Origin: Clostridiales bacterium
GTDB taxonomy: Bacteria > Bacillota > Clostridia > TANB77 > CAG-508
DNA length: 64,000 nucleotides
Direction: 5' to 3'
NCBI GenBank assembly: GCA_015056485.1
Contig: SVGD01000003.1
Coordinates: 62,001 to 126,000, forward strand
Shown: piece after piece, positions 43,532-52,516 of the stretch
How positions within the stretch are numbered: position 1 is the stretch's first letter
Layout of the letters: the number at the start of each line of letters is the position of its first letter
Made by a program: the position numbers and the translations under genes
Notes under the pieces: model-generated
The model's database searches: none
Told to the model about the DNA's origin: nothing
What the model saw: the letters and a program-made list of their open reading frames with translations, nothing else

Positions 43532-44566
43532 TTAGCATTCTATATAATTATGTTCGCAAGCTCTTATTAGCCTATTCATAATTGCCAATCCTAATTCATT
43601 CTTCTCAACACCTTCAATAATAACTAAATCAACATTGTATGAATCCACTTTTCTTAAAATTGTAAAAATATTTCTACTAATTTCTTCTAATGATTTTCCC
43701 ATTGCAATTTTATTATTTGCATCATATTTTTCTATATTCTCATCCTTACAAATTACTAAGCAATTCTTTTGATTTTTTATTATTTCTTTAATTTTATTTA
43801 TTAAATTTTCTTCTTTTTTACTATAAACTAAAACACATTTTGTATTTGGTGCATAATGTCTGTATTTCATTCCTGGAGACATTACTTTTTCATTATCTTT
43901 TATTTCATCAAGAATATGTCTTTCAATTACCACCTCAAACCCAAGTTTTTCTATATCCTCTTTAGTAATTTTTCCAGGTCTTAAAATATGAACTTTATTT
44001 TCTATCACTCTTATAACTGTTGATTCTACTCCTATATCTGTCATTCCTGCATCTATAATATAATCTACTTTTCCATCTAATTCTTCAATAATATCTTCAA
44101 CTACAGTTCCACTTGGTTTTCCTGATATATTTGCACTAGGAGCTGCTATTGGAACATTTGCTTTCGAAATTAGTTGTAATGCAATAGGATTACTTGGCAT
44201 TCTTATTCCAACTGTATCTAAATTAGCCGAAACATTATTAGGTACATTTTTGGTTTTATTAAAAATTATAGTAAGAGGACCTGGCCAAAAATTTTCCATT
44301 AGTTTTTTTTCAATACTTCCTATCTCTGTTACTAAATTTTTTAACATCTCTGTATTAGAAATATGCACAATTAAAGGATTATCAGATTGTCTACCTTTAG
44401 CTACGAAAATTTTTGATACTGCAATTTCATCTAAAGCATTAGCACCAATTCCATACACTGTTTCGGTAGGAAATAATACCAATTTACCTTGTCGTATTGC
44501 ATTTGACGCTTCTTCTATATTTTTATATTCTGTTACATTTTTTAAATCTATATATTTTGATTTCAT
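43532..44566 (-). CDS. Sua5/YwlC-type L-threonylcarbamoyladenylate synthase
   Basis: A 344-residue enzyme making the t6A precursor for ANN-decoding tRNAs from Thr, bicarbonate and ATP. The N-terminal YrdC domain (about 15-205) has L-V-L-F-P-T-E-T-V-Y-G-I-G-A-N-A, K-G-R-Q-S-D-N-P-L and A-P-S-A-N-I-S-G; the C-terminal Sua5 domain (about 225-340) makes it the long Sua5/YwlC form. AAGAAAGAGG precedes the ATG. Confidence 0.94.
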   Translation of the reverse strand: MKSKYIDLKNVTEYKNIEEASNAIRQGKLVLFPTETVYGIGANALDEIAVSKIFVAKGRQSDNPLIVHISNTEMLKNLVTEIGSIEKKLMENFWPGPLTIIFNKTKNVPNNVSANLDTVGIRMPSNPIALQLISKANVPIAAPSANISGKPSGTVVEDIIEELDGKVDYIIDAGMTDIGVESTVIRVIENKVHILRPGKITKEDIEKLGFEVVIERHILDEIKDNEKVMSPGMKYRHYAPNTKCVLVYSKKEENLINKIKEIIKNQKNCLVICKDENIEKYDANNKIAMGKSLEEISRNIFTILRKVDSYNVDLVIIEGVEKNELGLAIMNRLIRACEHNYIEC

Positions 44567-44660
44567 CTTAACCTCTTTCTTGTAGTATTATATATTAAAT
44601 AAGTGGATTTTTCAATTAAATTGTGTGTTTTTACTGTTTTTTATATGAATTGTAATTTGT

Positions 44661-44766
44661 ATGAGAAGTGTGATGTGGGAAGTGCGAAGTGTGAGAATTA
44701 AGTAAAGCCTACGAAGCATATCCCTAAAATCCCACCTCCCACCTCACACCTCTCACATCTCACCTC
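44661..44766. repeat. GAGGTGCGAAGTG-family inverted repeat, copy 1
   Basis: Left arm GAGAAGTGTGATGTGGGAAG..., centre GCCTACGAAGCATATCCCTAAAATC and right arm CCCACCTCACACCTCTCAC. Purine-rich and pyrimidine-rich arms are complementary. Other copies at 58928 and 61736. The rest of the 44567-44916 gap shows nothing else. Confidence 0.85.
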
Positions 44767-44916
44767 CAATTTACAATTTATATTTACACTAAACTTTTAC
44801 ATCAGCTATAATTAATCAAAAAATACTTTTAAAATTTATTGAAACTATTTTAATTATAATATATAATAATTAAAATTACATTTTACAAGTATTAAATGCT
44901 TTGAATGGAGGTTTTT

Positions 44917-45105
44917 ATGAAAGTTTATGATAAAGAAATATACCAAAAACAACAAAGTATAACAACAACTATCATTATTATCGTTGTATTCTTATTAGGC
45001 TTTTTTGCAGGATATGTAGCAAATTCTTTTAGCTCTACTCCTGAAAACGAAGTAAATAATGTTGGTAACATTACTGATAGCAGTAACACATCAGAAGGAG
45101 TTTGA
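44917..45105 (+). CDS. Small single-helix membrane protein
   Basis: A 62-residue protein with one helix (about 16-38, T-I-I-I-I-V-V-F-L-L-G-F-F-A-G-Y) and a polar Ser/Asn/Glu tail outside. Not recognised. Start 44917 follows GGAGG. The COG2426-like gene begins 5 bases after its stop, so they are probably co-expressed. Confidence 0.7.
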   Translation: MKVYDKEIYQKQQSITTTIIIIVVFLLGFFAGYVANSFSSTPENEVNNVGNITDSSNTSEGV

Positions 45106-45110
45106 TTTAA

Positions 45111-45668
45111 TTGTTAGAAAGTATTATTTTTAAATATATTATAGTTTTTATTGTGAGCATGGTTCCTATTATTGAGCTTCGTGGAGCAATACCTATTGCT
45201 GAAGGATTTGGATTAAATCTTTTTCTATACTATCCTATTGCAATTATAGGGAATATGCTTCCAGTGCCAGTTATTTATTTATTTGCAAGAAAAGTTTTAG
45301 AATTTGGTAAGGATAAAAAAATAATTGGTAAGTTTTTCACATGGTGTATAGAAAAAGGTGAAAAAGGTGGAGAAAAATTAAGAAAATCAGCTGGAAACAA
45401 AGGAATTTTCTGGGCTTTATTAATATTTGTTGGTATTCCTCTTCCTGGCACAGGTGCTTGGACAGGAACCTTAGCGGCTAGTTTTTTAAAACTTGATTTT
45501 AAAACAAGTATTTCAGCAGTAGCCCTTGGAGTTTTACTTGCAGGAATTATAATGTCATGTGGTAGTAAACTTGTTTCTATTTTAGGCTGGTTTGGTGTAA
45601 TTGCAATTGTTGCAGTTATATTAGTAATTATATTAATATCAATTTTTGTTAAGAAGAAAAAGAAATAA
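45111..45668 (+). CDS. COG2426-family small membrane protein (putative export)
   Basis: A 185-residue integral membrane protein. I-I-E-L-R-G-A-I-P-I-A-E-G-F-G and G-I-P-L-P-G-T-G-A-W-T-G-T-L-A-A are the hallmark stretches of the COG2426 'small multidrug export' family, related to DedA-like proteins; transport is not proven. TTG start with AGAAGGAG upstream. It ends in a Lys-rich tail. Confidence 0.85.
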   Translation: MLESIIFKYIIVFIVSMVPIIELRGAIPIAEGFGLNLFLYYPIAIIGNMLPVPVIYLFARKVLEFGKDKKIIGKFFTWCIEKGEKGGEKLRKSAGNKGIFWALLIFVGIPLPGTGAWTGTLAASFLKLDFKTSISAVALGVLLAGIIMSCGSKLVSILGWFGVIAIVAVILVIILISIFVKKKKK

Positions 45669-45675
45669 TATTATT

Positions 45676-45765
45676 AAAAACTGAAGACACCAATGGGGAC
45701 GTATTTATTTGGTGACCATATATGGTCACCAAATAAATACGTCCCCATTGGTGTCTTCAGTTTTT
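45676..45765. repeat. Perfect 90-bp palindrome, GGGGACG family
   Basis: Two 45-base arms, exact reverse complements with no loop (centre CCATATATGG), each with CAATGGGGACGTATTTATTT. It lies between convergent genes (stops at 45668 and 45769) and ends in T runs on both strands, so it can act as a two-way terminator. Family marker GGGGACG is shared with 27901-27970. Confidence 0.95.
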
Positions 45766-45768
45766 TTA

Positions 45769-46893
45769 TTATTCTTTCATCTTTTTCTTCTCTATTCTAT
45801 TATCTACAAAGTCTACTACCAACAATTTTATAACTGCAATGATTGGAACTGCTAAGAACATTCCTAATACTCCCCAATAAGCACCTAGAATTGTTACTGA
45901 AAATATAATTAATATTGGACTTATTTTTAATGATGCTCCTACCAATCTTGGATTTATTATATTTGCATCAATTTGTTGTACTATAATAACAATTACAAGC
46001 ATCCATATTGCTTGACCAAATCCACCTGTAAACAATGTAATAATAGCCGCTATTGTTACAGCAATAATTGAACCAAAATAAGGAATGATATTAAATAATC
46101 CAATCATAACACCTAATAAAACAGCATAATCCACTCCTAAAAGAGCTAAAACTATAGATACTAAAACACCTACAACTATTGCATCTAATACTTGAGCTGA
46201 AATATATTTGAAAAAAATATTATTTGCTTCAAAAAAGTATTTATTAATTGCTTTACAAGTATCTTCTTTAAAAACTGCTTTATTAAATCTTTGTATAAAT
46301 TGAACAATTTTCGTTCTTTCTAGTAAAATATATACAGACATTATAAATGTTACAAACACACTGAAAATCCCACTTGCAATTCCAACAACACCCTTTATAT
46401 AATCTGCAATATTTTCTAAACTTATTATTTTTATAATATCTATACTTTCTAAGCTAGTAATAATATCTTGTATACTTTCTTTCTTTATAATCCAATCTTC
46501 TGGCATATTATTTATATATTCTTTTGCTGTTTGATAATAGCCTGGCAAATGCTGTGCTAAATCTATTATGTTTTTAGAAATTATTGGCATTATAATATTT
46601 ATAATCATTATAACTAATACTATTCCTAAAATATATACTGTGAAAACTGAAATCGGTCTTGCAATTTTTTTAGGCATTTTCATTTTCATATATAATTTTT
46701 CAATTTGCTTACATGGTATGTATAACAAATATGATACTAAAACGCCTACTATAAATGGCATTAACACTGAAATCAATTCACCTAGCCATGAGAAAATGTT
46801 GGTAAAATTATCTAATGCTTTGAAAATTATTACTAAAAACAATGCAAAAATAAACCATACAAAAAATCTCGTTTTTCTCTTTTCTTCTTTCAC
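45769..46893 (-). CDS. AI-2E/PerM-family transporter
   Basis: A membrane protein of about 374 residues with about eight helices and the family ending I-V-Q-Q-I-D-A-N-I-I-N-P-R-L-V-G and L-F-N-I-I-P-Y-F-G-S. AI-2E family proteins export small molecules, or ions in some cases; the substrate cannot be told. GTG at 46893 (AGGAG 9 bases upstream) is preferred over TTG at 46899. Confidence 0.9.
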   Translation of the reverse strand: MKEEKRKTRFFVWFIFALFLVIIFKALDNFTNIFSWLGELISVLMPFIVGVLVSYLLYIPCKQIEKLYMKMKMPKKIARPISVFTVYILGIVLVIMIINIIMPIISKNIIDLAQHLPGYYQTAKEYINNMPEDWIIKKESIQDIITSLESIDIIKIISLENIADYIKGVVGIASGIFSVFVTFIMSVYILLERTKIVQFIQRFNKAVFKEDTCKAINKYFFEANNIFFKYISAQVLDAIVVGVLVSIVLALLGVDYAVLLGVMIGLFNIIPYFGSIIAVTIAAIITLFTGGFGQAIWMLVIVIIVQQIDANIINPRLVGASLKISPILIIFSVTILGAYWGVLGMFLAVPIIAVIKLLVVDFVDNRIEKKKMKE

Positions 46894-46915
46894 TATCAAA
46901 GTCTCCTCTCTTGTA

Positions 46916-47671
46916 TTATATATCTATATCTATTCCTACTGGACAATGATCACTTCCCATTATACTATCATATATATTAGCATCTCTTAAACTGGTTTTA
47001 ATTCTATCAGAAATTATAAAATAGTCAATACGCCACCCAACATTCTTTTCTCTTGCATGAAACATATATGACCACCAAGTATATGCATTTTCTTTGTCCG
47101 GATATATATATCTAAATGTATCAATAAATCCAGACTCTAACAATAATGTCATTTTATTTCTTTCCTCATCAGTAAATCCTGCACTGCGCCTATTTGTTTT
47201 TGGATTCTTTAAATCAATTTCATTATGTGCAACATTTAAATCTCCACATAATATTACTGGTTTTACTTTATCTAAACTTTTTAAATACTCTCTAAAACTG
47301 TCTTCCCATTCTTGCCTATACTCTAACCTAACTAACTCTCTTCCTGAATTTGGAGTATAGCAAACTATAAAATAATATCCTTCAAATTCTAAAGTTATAA
47401 CTCTACCTTCTTTATCATGCTCTTCAATGCCAATTCCATAGGTAACATTTATAGGCTCTTTTTTTGTATAAATAGCCGTACCAGAATAACCTTTTCTTTC
47501 TGCATAATTAAAATATGATTTATATCCTTCAAAATTTAAATCTATTTGCCCCTCTTGTAATTTGGTTTCTTGAATACAAAAAATATCTGCATTAAAATCT
47601 TCAAAAATATCTTTAAATCCTTTATTGCAAATAGCTCTTAAGCCATTTACATTCCATGAAATTAATCGCAT
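46916..47671 (-). CDS. xthA: Exodeoxyribonuclease III
   Basis: A 251-residue AP endonuclease/3' exonuclease for base-excision repair. Motifs: I-S-W-N-V-N-G-L-R-A, I-Q-E-T-K-L (catalytic Glu), C-G-D-L-N-V-A-H (Asp, Asn), and G-S-D-H-C-P-V-G-I (Asp-His). It overlaps the 3' end of the flippase gene by 10 bases, so the two are coupled. Confidence 0.95.
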   Translation of the reverse strand: MRLISWNVNGLRAICNKGFKDIFEDFNADIFCIQETKLQEGQIDLNFEGYKSYFNYAERKGYSGTAIYTKKEPINVTYGIGIEEHDKEGRVITLEFEGYYFIVCYTPNSGRELVRLEYRQEWEDSFREYLKSLDKVKPVILCGDLNVAHNEIDLKNPKTNRRSAGFTDEERNKMTLLLESGFIDTFRYIYPDKENAYTWWSYMFHAREKNVGWRIDYFIISDRIKTSLRDANIYDSIMGSDHCPVGIDIDI

Positions 47672-49323
47672 TCTTTATATAATCCCACCTTAACTAAAAT
47701 TTTATATAATTTTGTTCCAAAAGGAATCATGTATAAATCTTCCTTTGATAAATTTTTAGTAACCAAAATCATTATTGCATATGTAATAACACCAATTCCT
47801 ATTGAAGAGACTGTTGTTATAGTATTTCCTAGTCCCTCAACCATTAATTTATGACTAAAATAAACAACTATCCCCATAATGAATGCAGAAATTGCAGGTT
47901 TAATAAAACATTTAACAATATTAACATTTAATTTTATGTGTTTATTTAAATACCATGCACATATAGTTACAGCAATTATTTGACATACATTAGAGCTTAT
48001 TGTTGCACCATATATATTTATGTTTGGATTGCTAATTAAAACTAAATTTAAAATAAGTTTTAATATTCCTCCAATAGCTAACGCAATTACAGGTACATGA
48101 ATTTTTCCCAATCCATACAACCCACCATTTATAACATAATTTATCGATACACATATCATAGTTATTGTACTTAATTGTAAAAGAAGTGCTCCATTTGAAG
48201 CGGCTGGATAAAGCATTTGTAAAATCGGTTTAGCTAAAAATATCATTCCTGCTGCTGAAGGTAATATTATAAGCATTGTTGCAAATATTGAAAAAGATAA
48301 TCTTTTTTTAACAATATCCATTTCTTTTTTTGCTATTGCAGTTGATATTGCCGGTACTAAAGCTGTACAAAAAGCTACTGTAATGGCTGTAGGTAAATGC
48401 ATTAATGTTTCTACCTTTGCTAAAGTTCCTGAAAGCTCCATCGCCTTATCTTCCAGAGCTTCTTTAGTTAAAATAATTCCTTCATAAGCTTGTTGTACAC
48501 AATTACTTATAGTTATTGTATCAATAAGAGAATGTATAATTGAGAATAAAGAACCTAACATCATTGGTATTGCTAATGATAACACAATTTTTATTGTGTT
48601 TTTCACTGATTTATATTCTGTTTGGACCTCTTGTTTATCACAAAGTTTATTCATACCTTTTTTTCTATGTAAATATAAAATTACTAAATATAAAAAAGCA
48701 ATAATAATAGCTAAAGTCGTAGATAAATTTCCACCTGCAGCCATTATTGCTGTATCTTTACCAACTAATGAATAAACAAAAGTAATAGTAAGTACACAAT
48801 TTAAAAATTGTTCTAAGGTTTGATTAATACTCGTTGCTTTCATATTACCAAGTCCTTCAAAATATCCTCTCAAAACAGCTCCCATTGCTACAAAAGCTAT
48901 TGCAGGCGCTAAAACTTTCAATACATACTTAACATCTGGTACATTTAATATTTTAGAAGAAATAAATTCTGCTCCAAAAAACAAAACCAATGAAAAAAAA
49001 GTTCCTATTATTGCAAATAATTGAAATGCTACTTTAAATATTTTATTAGCAGATTTATAATCCCCTATCGCTACTCTTTCAGAAACTAGTTTTGATATTA
49101 CTGTTGGAATACCAACTGAAGACAATGTTAATAAAGCTGCATATATTTGATATCCAGTATTATAATATCCATTTCCTGTATTTCCAAATCCTTCTACATT
49201 TACAATAAGAAATTTATATACAAATCCTAATAGCTTAATTAAACCTGATGAAAACATAAGCATTAAGACATTTTTCATAAAAGGTGTATTTCTATCTTTT
49301 TTTATTCTTTCTTCTGCTTCCAA
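47662..49323 (-). CDS. SpoVB/MurJ-like polysaccharide flippase
   Basis: A 553-residue MOP-superfamily protein with about 14 helices. N-F-S-S-G-L-I-K-L-L-G-F-V-Y-K and R-G-Y-F-E-G-L-G-N-M are typical of the SpoVB/YtgP group. These flip lipid-linked peptidoglycan or polysaccharide precursors; in sporeformers SpoVB is needed for cortex. TTG start with AAAGGAG upstream. Whether it is SpoVB proper or a vegetative flippase cannot be decided. Confidence 0.88.
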   Translation of the reverse strand: MEAEERIKKDRNTPFMKNVLMLMFSSGLIKLLGFVYKFLIVNVEGFGNTGNGYYNTGYQIYAALLTLSSVGIPTVISKLVSERVAIGDYKSANKIFKVAFQLFAIIGTFFSLVLFFGAEFISSKILNVPDVKYVLKVLAPAIAFVAMGAVLRGYFEGLGNMKATSINQTLEQFLNCVLTITFVYSLVGKDTAIMAAGGNLSTTLAIIIAFLYLVILYLHRKKGMNKLCDKQEVQTEYKSVKNTIKIVLSLAIPMMLGSLFSIIHSLIDTITISNCVQQAYEGIILTKEALEDKAMELSGTLAKVETLMHLPTAITVAFCTALVPAISTAIAKKEMDIVKKRLSFSIFATMLIILPSAAGMIFLAKPILQMLYPAASNGALLLQLSTITMICVSINYVINGGLYGLGKIHVPVIALAIGGILKLILNLVLISNPNINIYGATISSNVCQIIAVTICAWYLNKHIKLNVNIVKCFIKPAISAFIMGIVVYFSHKLMVEGLGNTITTVSSIGIGVITYAIMILVTKNLSKEDLYMIPFGTKLYKILVKVGLYKECD

Positions 49324-49460
49324 TTTTTTCTCCTTTAGTTTTTTTATTTAGTTTATCATATTAGGATTTTTTTTACAATAAAAATAAGCTACTAACTATA
49401 AAATTAATAGCTTATTTTTCAATTAATATATAATAATTGTTTTCAAATATTTACTATATT

Positions 49461-50906
49461 TTATTTATATCTAACAATTGTATTATATTTACTTGCATTA
49501 AAATTTGATGTTATTGATAAATATCTGTTTGTTCCAGTAGCTGTACTTTGTTGTAAACTAGGATAATCTGTACAACTCATTGTTCTAAAAACATCTAATG
49601 TAGGTAAATCTCTTCGTGCTCCTCCACAATCTAAAATAACTCCTTTGTATGTTACTCCATTATATTTAAAGTTAACTATCTCTTTTTGTTCAAATCCACA
49701 ATAACTTCCTGACTTATCCATTAATCTAGCAAGTATTACATAATCTGTCCCACCACTTTTATAAACATACCATCCTTTTGAATTTACGTAAACATTTGGG
49801 TGTACAATACCAATATTTCCTTCTGAATCTCTTTTTAATAACACACCTGCATATGCTGTTCCAAAATTTCCGTTATTATCATCTGTAGCTTTATAATTAG
49901 TTAAATATACTTTTTGTTCTCCTGAAGAATTTCCTCCACCTGTTGAGCCACCACCACCCTGTTCTGCATTTTCTACTGTAACCTTATGTGTGGCTTTCTT
50001 TCCATTTGATGCTGTTGCAACTATATCAACACTTCCAGCTTTTACTCCTTTAACCTTTCCGTTTGAATCTACAGTTGCTATATTTTTATCACCTGATGAC
50101 CATGTTATTTTTTTATCTGTCGCATTATTTGGATTTACAGTTGCTTTTAATGTAATTTCTTTTCCTACAAATACTTTATTATCTCCACTTATTGTTACAC
50201 TTGTAACTGCTACTGTTTTATTTCCTGTTCCACCTGTTGTTCCCCCCGTTGTTCCTCCTGTTGTTCCTCCCGTTGTTCCTCCTGTTGTTCCTCCTGTTGT
50301 TCCTCCTGTTGTTCCTCCTATTGGAAGTTTAATTCCTGAAATTAAACCTGGTAATTTTTCAAATAATGTTCTTATTATATTCATTATTAATTCACCAATT
50401 CCGCTAACTGCTGTCATTACTTCATCACTAGTTATAAAATTTAATGTTCCTGAAATAGCTGCAGATATTGCTTCTCCAGCCCCATTTCCACTTCCAGCAC
50501 TTGGAATTTTTATTGTAGAATCTTTTGCTGGATTTTTATTTTCGCTTGCAGCAGGTTGTTGTGGTGTATTATCCTTTTGTGCACTAGTTACTTTTGTAAA
50601 ATATGAACTTGAAAAACGGATAAATTGATTTGTTCCTATTTGCAATACACTACCTGATTTATCTTTTACAGTAATTGTTTGATTAGCTTTTAAGTAGCCA
50701 TTTACTTTTCCCTTATCTTTATTCTGTGCTGCAGTTTTACTACTATATATGTTCCATGATGTTCCTGTAAATTTCAATTTATCATTTTTATTTACTTCAC
50801 TTATACTAAGTGCCGCAAATACTGGTGTCATTGTACTAATGAGCATTATCATTAATATTAATACTGAAATTATTTTCATTGTTTTTCTATTTTGAATTAT
50901 CTCCAT
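49461..50906 (-). CDS. Secreted protein with SH3-like, Thr-Gly-Gly repeat and Big_2 domains
   Basis: A protein of about 481 residues: signal peptide (M-I-S-T-M-T-P-V-F-A-A), SH3-like region (about 35-105), amphipathic segment, a run of Gly-Gly-Thr-Thr repeats (about 200-230), a Big_2 immunoglobulin-like domain (about 233-312), and a C-terminal domain of about 150 residues with several Tyr and Cys that I do not recognise. Start 50906 follows GGAG. It is related in style to the next gene. No sortase motif or anchor; probably released or wall-associated. Confidence 0.78.
   Translation of the reverse strand: MEIIQNRKTMKIISVLILMIMLISTMTPVFAALSISEVNKNDKLKFTGTSWNIYSSKTAAQNKDKGKVNGYLKANQTITVKDKSGSVLQIGTNQFIRFSSSYFTKVTSAQKDNTPQQPAASENKNPAKDSTIKIPSAGSGNGAGEAISAAISGTLNFITSDEVMTAVSGIGELIMNIIRTLFEKLPGLISGIKLPIGGTTGGTTGGTTGGTTGGTTGGTTGGTTGGTGNKTVAVTSVTISGDNKVFVGKEITLKATVNPNNATDKKITWSSGDKNIATVDSNGKVKGVKAGSVDIVATASNGKKATHKVTVENAEQGGGGSTGGGNSSGEQKVYLTNYKATDDNNGNFGTAYAGVLLKRDSEGNIGIVHPNVYVNSKGWYVYKSGGTDYVILARLMDKSGSYCGFEQKEIVNFKYNGVTYKGVILDCGGARRDLPTLDVFRTMSCTDYPSLQQSTATGTNRYLSITSNFNASKYNTIVRYK
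50226..50318. repeat. In-gene tandem repeat (Thr-Gly-Gly coding)
   Basis: About seven copies of a 12-base unit of GTTCCTCCTGTT type (plus strand), coding Gly-Gly-Thr-Thr. Units differ at third positions (CCC/CCT). Gain or loss of a unit would keep the frame, so linker length may vary. Confidence 0.85.
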
Positions 50907-51068
50907 AAAATCAACTCCTTTTTTAGAACTCATTAATTAAATAAAAAGTCCCCAATGTTATTATAACACATTTCCAATTTTATGTAAATAGTTTTATGTA
51001 AATATTTTGTATAGTTTTATATTTATCTTATAAATTCTCCATATACAAGAAAGGTCAACTTCGTTCCC

Positions 51069-51143
51069 TCAGGCTGTCGGGGACGCCAGCCCCTACATCT
51101 AAAATTAAATATTATTGTAGGGGTCGACGTCCTCGGCGACCCG
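51069..51143. repeat. GTAGGGGC-family composite element, copy 14
   Basis: AGGCTGTCGGGGACGCCAGC...CCCTACATCT, joint, then ATTGTAGGGGTCGACGTCC..CGGCGACCCG. It fills much of the 50907-51260 gap; the remainder is the terminator of the following gene. Confidence 0.85.
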
Positions 51144-51185
51144 TAACACATCAATGAAAAAGTAGAACTTTCCTAATACATAAAA

Positions 51186-51221
51186 AACGAATCTCACTAC
51201 TTTATTAGTAAGATTCGTTAA
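51186..51221 (-). terminator. Terminator after the SleB-like hydrolase
   Basis: TAACGAATCTTACTA paired with TAGTGAGATTCGTT, followed by T6 on the minus strand. Confidence 0.85.
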
Positions 51222-51260
51222 TCATATTTGTTATTTAATATATATTTTTCCTTTTTTATC

Positions 51261-52259
51261 TTAATAATGTAAACCTGTTACTCTTAAATTAGAAGTTCCT
51301 GTAAAATATTGAACTCTGCCATAACTTGTCCCAACAGCATAAGCTTTTACTTTTCCATTACTATCATACATTGGTTTAGCTTCTCCTTTTTTCAAAGCTT
51401 TAGATGATACACTATACCAGTTTACTGCACCTTTTCCTCCTAAATAATTTTCTATACTATTAGTAGGATCTTTTCCCTGTAATGCTTCATTAACTGCTGT
51501 TACTACATTACTATCTTTACATGTGGTTTCGTATGTATATGAACTCCAATTGTTTGCAAAAGGCACACACGCCTTTTCTATTGCATAAGTAATACTTTTT
51601 CCTTTATAACTATATTGTACCATGTTAATTATTGTAGCAGCTATATATCGCGCTTGTGTAATATCTCCACAGCCTCCCTCGTGGTAAACAACTCTTATCA
51701 TCCATTTGTAATCATCATATGTAAGATTTCCTATTATATTTTTAACATCTTTTGATACCTTTACCGTTTCTCCTCCAGCAAATTTATACTCAGTAGTACC
51801 ATCATTTTTATCCATTATATTAACTTTATGTTCTGCTGTTTTTCCTCCTGCTGAAGCTTTTATCGTAACTTCTCCAGCTTTAACACCTTTTACCACTCCA
51901 TTACTAACTGTGGCTTTAGTTGTATCTGTTGATTTCCATGTTACTGTACCTTTTGCATTTTCCACCTTTAATGTAATAGAACTGCCAACTTCGACTTCTC
52001 TAGGCCCAGATATTTTTATATCTAAAATTGGTTCTACCGGTTCTACTGGCTCAACTGGACCAAACACTGCTAATATTGCATTTAGAATTTTTGAAAAGAA
52101 ATTTAATAATGCTCCTATTGCTGATGGATTTAACATTGCACCAGAAATAATGTCTGCCAAATTATCTGCTGCAAAAACGGGGTTAACTATTCCTATAAAC
52201 ATTATAACCAAAATAATCATTACTATTATTTTTTTCATTTTGATAAAATTATTTATCAT
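51261..52259 (-). CDS. SleB-type cell wall hydrolase with Big_2 domain
   Basis: A 332-residue secreted protein: signal peptide (about 1-30), acidic Pro-Val-Glu linker, Big_2 domain (about 80-147) and a Hydrolase_2/SleB catalytic domain (about 170-332) with I-R-V-V-Y-H-E-G-G (catalytic Glu), Q-A-R-Y-I-A-A-T-I-I-N and a C-terminal F-T-G. SleB-type enzymes are lytic transglycosylases acting on spore cortex or vegetative wall. AAAGGAG precedes the ATG. Confidence 0.88.
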   Translation of the reverse strand: MINNFIKMKKIIVMIILVIMFIGIVNPVFAADNLADIISGAMLNPSAIGALLNFFSKILNAILAVFGPVEPVEPVEPILDIKISGPREVEVGSSITLKVENAKGTVTWKSTDTTKATVSNGVVKGVKAGEVTIKASAGGKTAEHKVNIMDKNDGTTEYKFAGGETVKVSKDVKNIIGNLTYDDYKWMIRVVYHEGGCGDITQARYIAATIINMVQYSYKGKSITYAIEKACVPFANNWSSYTYETTCKDSNVVTAVNEALQGKDPTNSIENYLGGKGAVNWYSVSSKALKKGEAKPMYDSNGKVKAYAVGTSYGRVQYFTGTSNLRVTGLHY

Positions 52260-52387
52260 AAAATCATCTCCTTTTTTATCTTAAGATTTTTGAAAAAAAA
52301 TCCTCTTTTTTATTATAACACATTTTTAAAATTATGTAAACTTCCAAAATTTATATCATTCGTTTTTGTTGAATTTTTAAGAAATCT

Positions 52388-52427
52388 CTTCGAAGAACGG
52401 ATTACCGTCGAATTACCGTCCCTACAA
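52388..52427. repeat. GTAGGGGC-family element, degenerate copy 15
   Basis: CTTCGAAGAACGGATTACCG, a tandem ATTACCGTC and CCCTACAAA ending. Confidence 0.7.
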
Positions 52428-52465
52428 ATTCTCTACAAATTTTATTTACATGATAAACTGCAAAA

Positions 52466-52502
52466 AAACCTTAATCAGAAAACTGATTAAGGTCTTTTTT
52501 TA
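52466..52502. terminator. Terminator between the 3D-domain and SleB-like genes
   Basis: ACCTTAATCAG/CTGATTAAGGT stem with a 4-base loop, with A7 on one side and T7 on the other. Confidence 0.9.
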
Positions 52503-52516
52503 TTTACTAATAAATT

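Noticed and set aside
49990..50628. 212-residue Pro-Val-rich ORF on the plus strand
   Set aside because: It is the antisense of the Gly-Gly-Thr-Thr repeat gene; there is no ribosome site.
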